From CAVRAW01 sp963716135 (GTDB lineage: Bacteria > Planctomycetota > Planctomycetia > Pirellulales > JADZDJ01): 64,000 bases of DNA. The notes under the pieces were generated by a model. The model saw nothing but the letters and a program-made list of their open reading frames with translations, was not told the origin of the DNA and did no database searches. The stretch spans positions 868,001-932,000 of the forward strand of contig OY970289.1 of NCBI GenBank assembly GCA_963716135.1, read 5' to 3'. Position 1 is the first letter of the stretch; every line of letters starts with the position of its first letter. The translations under genes were made by a program, and so were the position numbers. Below, in pieces: positions 1 to 7,760 of the stretch.

Positions 1-469
1 GAAACTCAATTACCTCCGCTCCCGAATCTCGCAGAATCGCTCCCACCTCGTGCCGGCTCCGCAAATGCGCCGACAGCTTGGGATCCGCATCGTCCCCCAA
101 CCCGCCCAAATAAACGATCCGCTTTACCCCCGCCTGCTTCGCCGCCGCTGAAAAATTCTCGGCCGCTATGCGATCTTGTTTCCGAAAGTCTCCCGACGAC
201 GCCATCAAATGCACAAGGTAGTATGCAGTGGTCACCCCTTGCAGCGCCGCATCGAGCGACGCCCGATTCAGAACGTCGCCTTTGACGATCTTGTCGGCTA
301 CACTCAACTCGGTCTGAATCTTTTCAGGATTTCGAACCAGACATCGAACTCGCCGACCGCGCTCGTTCAATAACGGAAGCAGGCGACCGCCGACATATCC
401 TGATGCCCCGGTAAGTAGAATCACTTGCCCGTCGATCGCCGGCTCAACAGGCTTTGCGAAGTCGCGCAT
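1..469 (-). CDS. NAD(P)-binding Rossmann-fold protein (NmrA/atypical SDR type), partial
   Basis: The N-terminal 156 residues are present and the gene runs off the left edge of the window. It starts MRDFAKPVEPAIDG and carries the dinucleotide-binding loop GASGYVGGRLL at about residues 20-30, followed by RVRCLVRNP. The strand and loop spacing fit atypical SDR/NmrA-like proteins, which bind NAD(P)H and often lack the classical YxxxK oxidoreductase activity. The segment YLVHLMASSGDF near residue 90 resembles proteins that carry a C-terminal DUF2867 domain, but that part is outside the window. The ATG lies 83 bp from the divergent DUF1990 gene, so the two share an intergenic promoter region. The substrate is unknown. 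Confidence 0.75.
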   Translation of the reverse strand, partial: MRDFAKPVEPAIDGQVILLTGASGYVGGRLLPLLNERGRRVRCLVRNPEKIQTELSVADKIVKGDVLNRASLDAALQGVTTAYYLVHLMASSGDFRKQDRIAAENFSAAAKQAGVKRIVYLGGLGDDADPKLSAHLRSRHEVGAILRDSGAEVIEF

Positions 470-552
470 TAGATTGTGAGTCACAAGTCCACTTTGCGGT
501 TAAAACGCAACGAGTCCGATACTCAAAGATACCTTTTTCCCGCTATCGCCCA

Positions 553-1125
553 ATGCTGCTATTTCGTAAACCAACGCCGGAAACGATCCAGGCTTTCCTG
601 CAACATCAGCAGCCGCTCGATCTCACTTATCGCGAAGTCGGAATGACAGCCTCGATCGCACCAGCGCGTTACGATCGCGACCACACGCGAGTGAAGTTGG
701 GCGCAGGGATCGAGACATTCGCCGCCGCGAAATCCGCACTACAGCGCTGGAAGCATTTTCGGCTAGGCTGGCTCGAAGCCTGCCCCTCCGACACGCCGAT
801 CCAAAATGGCCAGACTGTAGCAGTGCTGGCGCGACTCATGGGCGTATGGTCGCTGAATGCCTGTCGAATCATCAACGTCATCGACGACGACAACCCGGCA
901 AAACGCTTTGGTTTCACCTACGGCACTTTACCAGGACACGTCGAATCGGGAGAGGAACGCTTCCTAATCGAGATGGATCCGACGGGAAACGTCTGGTACG
1001 ACATTCTCGCCCTGTCTCGCCCGCGCCACATCTTGGCCCGACTCGGATACCTCTACGTCCGCCGAATCCAAAGGCAATTCGCCCAACAATCGGCCGCGGC
1101 GATGTGCGCGGCCGTCGGGCAATAA
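553..1125 (+). CDS. DUF1990 family protein
   Basis: A protein of 190 residues starting MLLFRKPTPETIQAF. The pattern REVGMTAS, then YDRDHTRVKLGAG, then HFRLGWLEACP, and near the end GTLPGHVESGEERFLIE matches the DUF1990 family as I remember it, at full family length. DUF1990 proteins have no established reaction; they are often encoded beside or fused to NmrA/DUF2867-type oxidoreductases, which fits the divergent neighbour. An in-frame extension to 454 exists, but it would overlap the neighbouring gene's start and adds residues unlike the family, so the ATG at 553 is preferred. The gene ends 26 bp before the tRNA-Leu. Confidence 0.75.
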   Translation: MLLFRKPTPETIQAFLQHQQPLDLTYREVGMTASIAPARYDRDHTRVKLGAGIETFAAAKSALQRWKHFRLGWLEACPSDTPIQNGQTVAVLARLMGVWSLNACRIINVIDDDNPAKRFGFTYGTLPGHVESGEERFLIEMDPTGNVWYDILALSRPRHILARLGYLYVRRIQRQFAQQSAAAMCAAVGQ

Positions 1126-1150
1126 TCCGCGGCTGATGTTTCCGTACCAG

Positions 1151-1235
1151 TGGCCGAGGCGGGACTCGAACCCGCACGTCCCTAACGGGACAAGGGATTT
1201 TAAGTCCCTTGCGTCTGCCATTCCGCCACTCGGCC
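1151..1235 (-). tRNA. tRNA-Leu (anticodon UAA)
   Basis: On the minus strand the sequence folds as a class II tRNA. The 7-bp acceptor stem is GGCCGAG/CTCGGCC with discriminator A. The D-arm contains GGCGGAATGGCAGACGC. The anticodon stem AGGGA/TCCCT closes loop CTTAAAA, giving anticodon TAA. A short variable arm follows, then a T-arm with GGTTCGAGTCC-type loop. CCA is not encoded. The 5' half, from inside the anticodon loop outward, is duplicated at 36809-36848 and lies within the integrative element. The functional tRNA is therefore a hybrid: 3' half from the chromosome, 5' half and promoter from the element. Confidence 0.95.
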
Positions 1236-1237
1236 AA
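1198..1237. repeat. Left attachment site: 40-bp repeat of tRNA-Leu 5' half
   Basis: These 40 bp are identical to 36809-36848, and the base on each side differs at the two copies. The repeat covers the tRNA from the anticodon loop to two bases beyond its 5' end. With a tyrosine integrase and HTH excisionase just inside the other copy, this is the core att sequence of the element. Confidence 0.92.
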
Positions 1238-1715
1238 ACGTGCTTCTGAGCCACTCGAAAGTTCGGTTTGTAGCTCGGCTTGCAGCAGACCGGAAAACCG
1301 ATCTAAAGACAAGCATCGCCTTCGGTTATATCCAGGTAGCGAACCCGGCAAAAGCCCGGGTCGTGACCCCGGCCGTGGACCGGCTGGAGCACTACTGCCG
1401 GTCCACCTTTTCCCTTTGCGCCGTCGGGCTTTCCGTTCGCGTGGACCAGGAGACCGGCAAAAAGCCGGTGAAGGTTCCACACAGCAACTTCGGATCTTGA
1501 TCGCTGCCTTCCGGAACATTCAAGTCCCCTGCACCAACCACCCGCAGGGAAGAAACAAGATATCTGGCGAAGGACGACCGCGGCATCCGCTGTGCTCGAT
1601 CACCACACAACAGACCCGGAGGCAGTTGAGGATCTCCCGATCACCTAGATATCTAGATATATTGTTGCCGTAGTGTGACAGCCCTAATGCCCTTTGGAAT
1701 TTGGAGGTCGACAGC
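1238..1715. other. Non-coding left end of the element with three hairpins
   Basis: I see no convincing gene here. Three hairpins lie close together: ACCCGGC/GCCCGGGT at 1343-1361; a perfect 10-bp stem GTGGACCGGC/GCCGGTCCAC at 1375-1384 and 1397-1406; and ACCGGC-AAAAA-GCCGGT at 1453-1469. None is followed by a clear T-run. Next to attL they could be integrase or excisionase arm sites, or part of a structured transcript. On the minus strand this segment must also supply the promoter for the hybrid tRNA-Leu; I found only weak matches to promoter hexamers. Confidence 0.5.
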
Positions 1716-1919
1716 ATGCCGAATACAAGTTCAAGCGTGAAGACATTAACCGCAGGCAAGAAAGCAGCACTCACGCGGAAACGACGAGCTGCCGGAAGAA
1801 AAGCGGCGGCTACCAAAAAATGGAGAGCGGCCGGAAAGAAAGCGGCACGAACTCGCAAACGCCGCGCGGCTGGAAAGAAAGCGGCCGAGACAAGAAAGCA
1901 AAATGCTCAGCTCGCCTAG
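1716..1919 (+). CDS. Small Lys/Ala/Arg-rich histone H1-like protein
   Basis: A protein of 67 residues starting MPNTSSSVKTL. Most of it is a degenerate repeat of about 13 residues built on RAAGKKAAxTRK: AGKKAALTRKR, AAGRKAAATKKW, AAGKKAARTRKR and AAGKKAAETRK. This composition is typical of bacterial histone H1-like C-terminal tails that bind DNA without sequence specificity. A GGAGG site 9 bases upstream selects the ATG at 1716 over a TTG at 1701. It is the first gene inside attL. A nucleoid-binding or DNA-compacting role is inferred from composition only. Confidence 0.7.
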   Translation: MPNTSSSVKTLTAGKKAALTRKRRAAGRKAAATKKWRAAGKKAARTRKRRAAGKKAAETRKQNAQLA

Positions 1920-2095
1920 TTTGTGATCCAACATCTCACAGGCACTTCGCTCGGAGACGTCGAACCGCACTTCCAACTGCTCGACCGCCGCGAACACGGA
2001 CGCCGCGTGAAGGATGCGAAGGTGCCAACGCATCCGGCGTCGAAACCAGGCCTACTCCTGTTCGACGAACGCACCATGCGAAAACGCGGTAAAGG

Positions 2096-2287
2096 TCACT
2101 CCGCAACTATAGCTGTATGACCGTTCTTGTCCTTCTCCACCGTTCGGGAAACTCCCTTGCTATAGTAGGCTACTGCTTCACGAATGCGTTCGCCTCCTGC
2201 CGCATTTGCGGATTCCAAAATCTCGGTAATAGCCTCCGAGGAAATCTGCTTGGGTGCAACAGTGACGATTTCTTCTTTCGTGCTCAT
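2096..2287 (-). CDS. Small hypothetical protein, second gene of a two-gene unit
   Basis: A protein of 63 residues, MSTKEEIVTVAPKQI, with no domain I recognise. Its ATG overlaps the stop codon of the GAF-domain gene (ATGA-type overlap), which indicates translational coupling and one operon. It is rich in Glu, Lys and Ala, has no membrane segment, and is predicted to be mostly helical. It could be a small partner of the GAF protein. Confidence 0.6.
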   Translation of the reverse strand: MSTKEEIVTVAPKQISSEAITEILESANAAGGERIREAVAYYSKGVSRTVEKDKNGHTAIVAE

Positions 2288-3084
2288 GTCTTTGGACCCT
2301 CCTTGTTGGGTTCGTCATGCTGTAAGTTCAATGGTGCGGGTTTGCTCTGCGGTGGCTCCCCGTCGGCACCGACAGTTTCATGAGGTAAAGCGCGCAAGTT
2401 CTTTTCCAGAAATTCCAACTCGTAGCCGATTGCAAGTGTCATGCCAACGTGGCTGGCAGCTTGCTTCAAAAGAAATTCCAATGACGGAGACGACTTGAAG
2501 GTGCCCTTCCTCGGTGATTCGACCTTCAGAACCCCCAGAACGTTATTATTAGTGCGTATGGGGCAGACTGCAAGCGACCGTGCCTTTTTCGAATAAGCAT
2601 CAAAATACGGGCCGATCAATTCCTTATGTGCGGTGACATCCGGCACCAAAATTGGTTCATCCGATCCCGACCGAAACGCTAAGCCGCAAATCGAATGGTT
2701 CATTAAGATCAAATTGCGTACCGCACCACGTTCGGGCGGCGTGCGGTTCGCTGGGTATGTTGCTAGCAGGTACTGCCGGTCGTCCCCCTGCTCTTTGTAC
2801 TCGGTCCAAAGGCTCACCAATGGATCTTTGTGCGTGAAAAATTTTTCGAATACCGTTTGAAGCCGATCCATGATCAGCCAAATCAGCCCAACTCCCATCT
2901 GGCTAGGTGGCAGATGGATTTCGTCCGCCAGCATGGTTGTTATACGACCACAATTGTGGTTGAGTTCGGGAAGCACACGATGTAGCGCATGGCAGTCCCT
3001 CATCCTACGTGCCAATTTCGGCACGTTGATGATCTCGACAAAGCCTTCAGCGACGCTGGAAATGACGTGAGCGACTAGCGACAT
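2284..3084 (-). CDS. GAF-domain-containing protein
   Basis: A protein of 266 residues. A helical region fills the first 90 residues. Residues of about 100-230 read as a GAF sensor domain, with GLAFRSGSDEPILVPDV in the first part and the characteristic CPIRTNNNVLGVLKVES strand-turn-strand at about residues 190-206. A Pro-rich, charged tail follows. GAF domains bind small ligands or mediate dimerisation. There is no kinase, cyclase or HTH output domain, so any output must come from a partner, possibly the overlapping small gene. No membrane segment is apparent, so a cytoplasmic location is expected. Confidence 0.7.
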   Translation of the reverse strand: MSLVAHVISSVAEGFVEIINVPKLARRMRDCHALHRVLPELNHNCGRITTMLADEIHLPPSQMGVGLIWLIMDRLQTVFEKFFTHKDPLVSLWTEYKEQGDDRQYLLATYPANRTPPERGAVRNLILMNHSICGLAFRSGSDEPILVPDVTAHKELIGPYFDAYSKKARSLAVCPIRTNNNVLGVLKVESPRKGTFKSSPSLEFLLKQAASHVGMTLAIGYELEFLEKNLRALPHETVGADGEPPQSKPAPLNLQHDEPNKEGPKT

Positions 3085-3282
3085 AGATCTACTGCCTGCG
3101 GGAGAAAGATACCCGCCAAGAAAGGTAGCAAATTAGCACGTCGCTCTTTCGCTTGTCAATCAGCTCAAAACCACCGGTGTCCCAACTGCATCATCCCGGA
3201 TTACGCCGGACGCCCAAATTGCCGGAAATTTAGCGCGCAAATTCCCGCGAAGTGTCCACGGCGCTTACGCCGCTATCAACGT

Positions 3283-3521
3283 TCACAGCCCATACTTCAC
3301 CCAGTCGGGAATTTGCGGCGCATCCTGTTGCGGCGTAGGCGCCGGCGGAGTAGGTGTCGGTACAACTGGCGGGCAAGTCGGTGGCGGCGTGGGTGTATCG
3401 CAGGGCCATGGGCCGGGCATCCTCCTTCGCCTTCCCACCGACCTAACTCTTCGTCGGTCGGATCGGGCTTGGGTTCGTATCGTGGCAGCAGGTCCGCATC
3501 AGGCACATTCTTAGTCGTCAT
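3283..3521 (-). pseudogene. Small protein with a Pro/Thr-rich tail, frameshifted
   Basis: The first 33 or so codons from the ATG at 3521 read MTTKNVPDADLLPRYEPKP and are preceded by GGAG. Near 3405-3420 the good reading frame changes. The second frame gives PCDTPTPPPTCPPVVPTPTP, continues proline-rich, and ends PDWVKYGL with a stop at 3283-3285. The original frame instead becomes an unlikely run of Arg and His. A single indel joins the two halves into a protein of about 79 residues. The function is unknown; the tail looks like a flexible linker. Confidence 0.5.
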
Positions 3522-3950
3522 GGGCAAACTCCGTTGCCATCGGAGATGCCTGACGCAATGGAGACGTGCGCAGGCATCCCCAATGGGAATGCCTGATCGC
3601 GTGGTGAACGCCGTGCTGGGGCTACTTTAACCCTACCCAGCCCACGGAAGATCAGTGTTAAACTATCGAAAAACTCCGCACTCGGCGTCCAGCATTTCGC
3701 CGGCGACTAAAAAGTTGCTCGGCGAACAAGTGTTTCTTTGTCTGCTTCTATTTTACTAAATTCTGGAAATGCTGGCAATCCGGCGATGGCCATTCCCCCT
3801 GCCCCCACCGCCACAGAAAATCCCTGACCGTCCCTGGCACGGGCCATTTTCTACCGACCGTTCCCGGCGGCACTACTCCTGCAAATCCACAACCAACCTG
3901 CAGGAGAACCAGCGGATTTATAACGCGCCAAACGGAACGGCGAACTGCTG

Positions 3951-3994
3951 CCGTGCACCGGCCTACTTTGAGACGACGGGCATGCCGATATGGG
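3951..3994. repeat. Dispersed repeat family A, copy 1
   Basis: It contains CCGTGCACCGGCCTACT followed two bases later by GAGACGACGGGC and GCCGATAT. It shares long identical runs with 10123-10193 and a more diverged version at 10199-10267. The homology covers about 45 bp here and about 70 bp at the other two sites. Any function is unknown. Confidence 0.65.
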
Positions 3995-4150
3995 CGCGGC
4001 ACAGCACCCCAGAATTGACGGCACCAGCGGCTGTTCTGGGCCGATAGAAAGTTCGCGTCTTGGTCGCTCTTTCCATCCGGCCGCCGACCGCCTAGGCAAC
4101 TTTTCCATTCGGGTGGTTTCTGCCGACAGGCTCCCATGCGCTTAGAAGGG

Positions 4151-4171
4151 TGGGGAATTCCCTATCCAATC
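4151..4171 (+). repeat. Shared leader motif, copy 1
   Basis: A 21-bp motif starting TGGGGAATTCC. It matches 4509-4529 at 19 of 21 positions and sits 15 bases upstream of its gene's start codon. The second copy lies 12 bases upstream of the next small gene. It may be a common leader or operator. Confidence 0.5.
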
Positions 4172-4186
4172 CAAACAGGAGCAACC

Positions 4187-4456
4187 ATGGACCAATCACA
4201 ATACCGCACCGTCCTCAAACGATTGAAAGTTGCATGCAAGCGGCTTGGCTTCCGCTGCAGCTTAGGCGAAGGCTTGGGGGTGCAGGGTGGCTGCAAGTCG
4301 GTGTTGGTGGAAATCGAGGACGAAGTTGCCAGCGTCTTCACCAACCTAACTGGCCGCAGCGTCAAAATCCCGATGAGTGATCCAGCCGCATTGGAAAAGC
4401 TGGGAATTGCAGTCGATAAGCGGCTGGCCCCTTGGTGGTGGGCGAAGCCGCGATAA
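4187..4456 (+). CDS. Small hypothetical protein, paralogue of the next gene
   Basis: A protein of 89 residues starting MDQSQYRTVLKRLKVA, with AGGAG eight bases upstream of the ATG. I do not recognise the family. Its C-terminal part, VKIPMSDPAALEKLGIAVDK, aligns with VRVPLGDPASLPIISKWIDK of the gene at 4542. The two look like diverged paralogues, each with the same type of leader. There is no signal peptide or membrane segment. It is probably a soluble accessory protein of the element. Confidence 0.65.
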   Translation: MDQSQYRTVLKRLKVACKRLGFRCSLGEGLGVQGGCKSVLVEIEDEVASVFTNLTGRSVKIPMSDPAALEKLGIAVDKRLAPWWWAKPR

Positions 4457-4508
4457 ATTATTCCGCCCACCCCCTTACTACTCGCCGTGCCCCGTGGAAT
4501 AAGGACAG

Positions 4509-4529
4509 TGGGGAATTCCGTATCTAATC
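4509..4529 (+). repeat. Shared leader motif, copy 2
   Basis: Second copy of the 21-bp TGGGGAATTCC motif, 12 bases upstream of the ATG at 4542 and overlapping the ribosome-binding region. Confidence 0.5.
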
Positions 4530-4541
4530 AGGAAAGCAAAA

Positions 4542-4865
4542 ATGAACGGTGCCATCACTGACTGGCTCACAAACGAAGCCACTAAGTTCGCCCACATCTA
4601 CGGGCCGGAATACGAAATCGTACCAGACTGGCACCAAACGAATCTCTTTAGCATCTACTGTCGGAGAGAGGATGTGGTATGGGGCGAGTTCTTGTTCGAA
4701 TTGGAAGGCGATAATCTTTGGATGCAGATGGTGTTTGACCAAACCGACGACCGCCACGACAAACCCTGGCTCGAACCGGTGCGCGTTCCGTTGGGTGATC
4801 CAGCTAGCCTCCCGATAATCAGCAAGTGGATCGACAAGCACATGAGGATCGCGATCTTGGGCTAG
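4542..4865 (+). CDS. Small hypothetical protein, paralogue of the preceding gene
   Basis: A protein of 107 residues starting MNGAITDWLTNEATKF, with AGGAAAG upstream. The middle reads as alternating strands (FSIYCRRED, WGEFLFELEGDNLWMQMVF), and the end resembles the neighbour at 4187. No known domain is recognised. It is Asp/Trp-rich and acidic, soluble, with no signal. It is likely co-regulated with the neighbour through the shared leader motif. Confidence 0.65.
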   Translation: MNGAITDWLTNEATKFAHIYGPEYEIVPDWHQTNLFSIYCRREDVVWGEFLFELEGDNLWMQMVFDQTDDRHDKPWLEPVRVPLGDPASLPIISKWIDKHMRIAILG

Positions 4866-4870
4866 CCCAT

Positions 4871-5017
4871 CTACCCCTTGCAGCTTTCGCTGTGCGCCTC
4901 GCACGTCAATTCTTGCACCGCCCGATACGCGGCGTGCGTCGTGCGGAACAGCGAATCTTCTTCGCCGAACCCAAGCTGCTGTAGTCGCTCCCGCACTCGG
5001 TAAAGGTAGCTGCACAT
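4871..5017 (-). CDS. Short ORF resembling the C-terminal half of a small planctomycete protein family
   Basis: A reading of 48 residues: MCSYLYRVRERLQQLGFGEE, then DSLFRTTHAAYRAVQEL and a Cys-containing tail. From memory it resembles the second half of short planctomycete proteins of the pattern LTxEQ..L...YL.RL..RM..LGF..DD.L. The matching first half is on the opposite strand at 5087-5200. No good ribosome-binding site precedes the ATG, and in-frame coding-like sequence continues upstream to a stop. This is probably a 5'-truncated copy. Confidence 0.5.
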   Translation of the reverse strand: MCSYLYRVRERLQQLGFGEEDSLFRTTHAAYRAVQELTCEAHSESCKG

Positions 5018-5086
5018 CGGTCTTGGGTAGCCGCCGCGGATCAGCGGCTTGCCAATTAGGCCACTCGCCGCCTAGCCTCGAAAGGC

Positions 5087-5200
5087 ATGGATTCTCGCGG
5101 CCTCACGTCCGAACAACTTCGCAAGCTGGCCGAGCAAATCGCCAAGCACCAGGCGTATTTCTATCGCATCTGTGCGGCGAGCGATGCAGCTTGCTCATGA
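5087..5200 (+). CDS. Short ORF resembling the N-terminal half of the same small protein family
   Basis: A reading of 37 residues: MDSRGLTSEQLRKLAEQIAK, then HQAYFYRICAASDAACS. The LTSEQ..KLAEQI start matches the N-terminus of the small planctomycete family whose C-terminal half is read divergently at 4871-5017. Family similarity ends around YFYRI, where the family would continue RM..LGF. The two halves in opposite orientation suggest a rearranged gene or two truncated paralogues. Confidence 0.5.
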   Translation: MDSRGLTSEQLRKLAEQIAKHQAYFYRICAASDAACS

Positions 5201-5447
5201 TTACGCAGCCATGTGCCTGTTCAATTGGCATTTGGCTATCGCGCAAACGAATTGACGGACTGTCCAAGCGAGCGGATCAAAAAAATTGGCGCGCGAAACA
5301 CTGCAAAACGCGGGCGGTGGCGCGCGTTAAACATTACCCCACCTCAGTGGTCCCCCATACGGAATAAAATTTGCTTACTGCAGTACTAGTTCCGATCCGC
5401 CTGCCAATTCATCCTGCCTTTGTCTCTGTAACCCGCGAGGCCAAGCT

Positions 5448-6308
5448 GTGGCGGATATTCTAGACGCGATTCAACACATCAATGGACCGCTAAAGGCCCT
5501 CGCAGTTTTGGCGGTGGTGTTGGCATGGGTGTATAAGCGCCGCATGAGCAACCCGGCAATCCTGCAGCTCGATTTTGATCTTGCGAAGACGAAATTGACC
5601 CGGGAACGGTACTTTCAACTCCAACAACGAAAAGGCACGTTGGTATTGGGTGGCACTGTGGTGATTTGCGCCCTGTTTCTTGGTGCATGGCTGCTGCCCA
5701 TTTATTGGGCAAACCAACCGAAGACCCAGGACGTTGATCTCTATACGCGGTACGACGGCCAGATTTTGGATAGCGACTTCGTCGCCGATTACCACCTTCC
5801 GAACGGGCCGGGCAGTGCCGACGGCAAGGGCGGCAAAGGCGTCATCCGCGGCGTCCCGGCCGGCGCGGCCAAATTGGACATCCAGGGCGTGCGCGAAAAC
5901 GGCTACAAACCAAAACCGGATCAGGAATACAAGATCGAAGATGGCAAGGTGATTATTGAAATGGTCCCGTCCAAGAAACTTCCCGAGCACCTTGGCGGGT
6001 CAGACATGCCAAATGTGCAGCCCTACCTGCCGACCGATGATGAGATGAAGGAATCGCCCAAAATCAGCGACCCCAAGCAAGTCCTACTGAGTCTAACCAA
6101 CCATACGAGCGACCACCTGAAGCTGCTGCTGTACAACTGCGGAAAGCCCGCCAATGCCGTCTCGCGCTGGTGGTCCCAAGACCTGCCGCCCAATGTGGCG
6201 GACAAGCACTGTGACAATATCCCGACTGGAAATGGCTGGTTTATTGCACACGTTGAATTCCCCGCGCTGCTATTCGTACCTAGGCACGGTAAATGTCCAA
6301 GATACTGA
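5448..6308 (+). CDS. Membrane protein of unknown function
   Basis: A protein of 286 residues starting at GTG, MADILDAIQHINGPLKAL. Two hydrophobic segments are clear: residues 15-30 (LKALAVLAVVLAWVY) and about 63-88 (GTLVLGGTVVICALFLGAW). A long extracytoplasmic or soluble domain follows, with a stretch like a carboxypeptidase-regulatory fold at about residues 125-165 (GKGVIRGVPAGAAKLDIQGV). I do not recognise the family. The last 20 residues look less protein-like and could reflect an indel. It lies 61 bp upstream of a secreted protein gene in the same orientation, possibly the same operon. Confidence 0.6.
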   Translation: MADILDAIQHINGPLKALAVLAVVLAWVYKRRMSNPAILQLDFDLAKTKLTRERYFQLQQRKGTLVLGGTVVICALFLGAWLLPIYWANQPKTQDVDLYTRYDGQILDSDFVADYHLPNGPGSADGKGGKGVIRGVPAGAAKLDIQGVRENGYKPKPDQEYKIEDGKVIIEMVPSKKLPEHLGGSDMPNVQPYLPTDDEMKESPKISDPKQVLLSLTNHTSDHLKLLLYNCGKPANAVSRWWSQDLPPNVADKHCDNIPTGNGWFIAHVEFPALLFVPRHGKCPRY

Positions 6309-6369
6309 TTCCCCTAAGCTGATGATCGAATCCGCGCCGCGCCCAAGAATTACACAGGAAAGTTCGAAA

Positions 6370-6876
6370 ATGTTAAGCACTCTGAAAATTCGACTCATTA
6401 GTTTGCTCGCCGTCGCGGTGATGCTGATTGGCGGCGCGATTACCCGACAGGTATCGGCCGCGGACATCTTGAACGTTTACAACGACATGAATAGCGCGGT
6501 CACTTTTTGGCTGTTGTCGGAACAAGAGGTGACTACGAATCAGTTCCAACCGTTTGACATTCGCCGTGGCGAGACGAAAAGAATTGCGCTCAGTTCGCCG
6601 GATCGTTTTTTCCAGGCGGTGACGGATCAAGCCGGGAACGAGTACCAGAACGATCCACTAGCGCTGCATCAGATGATCCAGCGGGACCCGAACATGCGAC
6701 TGGTGCTAGATGGCGATTTGCGCACCGTGACAGAAACCAAATGGGTGTATGACCCTTGCAACCGCCGCTGGCGTCAAGTGCCGCAGCAGCGCCAGGTGCG
6801 CGTCGCAACAATCCTTCGCTTTAAGTTCTCGAACGGGCAAGAACAGACGTATTACATGCCGGTCAAACCGCGGTAG
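6370..6876 (+). CDS. Secreted protein of unknown function
   Basis: A protein of 168 residues. The start at 6370 is supported by AGGAAAG just upstream. Residues 1-31 form a signal peptide: basic KIR, hydrophobic LISLLAVAVMLIGGAI, then a VSA-A cleavage region. The mature part is beta-rich, with AVTFWLLSEQEV and RRGETKRIALSS, and ends in a basic region KWVYDPCNRRWRQVPQQ. No family is recognised. Its position after the two-TM protein suggests that both act at the cell envelope. Confidence 0.65.
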   Translation: MLSTLKIRLISLLAVAVMLIGGAITRQVSAADILNVYNDMNSAVTFWLLSEQEVTTNQFQPFDIRRGETKRIALSSPDRFFQAVTDQAGNEYQNDPLALHQMIQRDPNMRLVLDGDLRTVTETKWVYDPCNRRWRQVPQQRQVRVATILRFKFSNGQEQTYYMPVKPR

Positions 6877-6927
6877 CGCTGCGCAACGCTTTTTCTAAGG
6901 CCATGCTGGGACAAGCAATTTACGATT

Positions 6928-7760
6928 ATGCCATCGTTCAAAGAATTTTTGGAGACGGCGCCGCCGGACAGCTCGCGTCGAATTTACGTAAGTGACCTGA
7001 TGTATGTCCCCAGTCCAAGCGTGCCGCTGCGCTCGCTTGCGCGCCAGATATTGCAATCGAATGTGATAATTCAAAGTGCAACGGTGTTCGCATTTTTGAG
7101 CAAGTATTACATGACGAGGATTCGCAGTACATCAAAGCCGGGCGCGAACAGTTTTTTCTGCTTCACTACTTTTGCCGCAACTGTTCTGCAACAAAAAAAG
7201 TATTTGCAATTGTTATATATCCAACTGACGGCATCGCACTTTTCGGCGAGGCAATTAAGCTTGGGGAGATTCCACCGTTCGGGCCTAATATCCCTACTAG
7301 GTTCATTGGCCTTATAGGTCCGGATCGAGAGTTGTTTCTGAAGGGAAGGCGCTGCGAAAATCAAGGGCTTGGAATCGGCGCATTTGCATATTACCGACGT
7401 GTCGTCGAGAACAACAAAGGTCGTCTGCTGGAAGCAATCATTAGCGTTGGCCGAAAAACCGGATTGCCCGAAGATATAATCAATATTTTGGAAGGGGCTA
7501 AGCAAGAAAGTCAGTTCAGCAAAGCGATTGATGATATCAAAGACTCGATTCCGACCGCGATTCGTATTAATGGTGAAAATCCCTTAACATTACTTCATCG
7601 ACCACTAAGCATCGGCATTCATACATTGACCGATGAACAGTGTTTGCAATTGGCAACAGATATTCGGGAAGTCTTGTTTGCAATGTCGGAGCGAATTGGC
7701 GAGGCACTGAAGGAGCAGAAATCACTCACCGACGCCGTTAAACGACTTAGACAACAATGA
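6928..7760 (+). pseudogene. Conserved hypothetical protein, frameshifted
   Basis: The first frame from the ATG at 6928 starts MPSFKEFLETAPPDSSRRI. Near 7020-7040 the coding frame shifts, and continues PDIAIECDNSKCNGVRIFEQ, later CRNCSATKKVFAI, then GPDRELFLKGRRCENQGLGI and YYRRVVENNKG, ending at 7760. Joined, this gives about 276 residues with a CDxxxCNG...CRNC zinc-finger-like set. It matches a conserved hypothetical family I recall that also has GEIPPFGPxxP and LLHxxLSxGLHxxTDEECL. One indel separates the halves. The function of the family is not known to me. As sequenced the gene is broken; a sequencing error is possible. Confidence 0.6.

Larger units (their letters stand above)
3522..4186. 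other. Mostly non-coding; holds one copy of a dispersed repeat
   Basis: I found no convincing gene in this stretch. A minus-strand reading at 3748-4137 has composition unlike its neighbours. It contains a copy of the repeat seen at 10123-10267 (listed separately) and, at its end, the leader of the small gene at 4187. Confidence 0.5.

Noticed and set aside
914..1519. Minus-strand open frame spanning the tRNA and DUF1990 gene
   Set aside because: It runs across a tRNA and antisense to a recognised family; Arg-rich shadow composition.
3748..4137. Minus-strand open frame over repeat family A copy 1
   Set aside because: No start signal and no similarity; coding appearance comes from the repeat.
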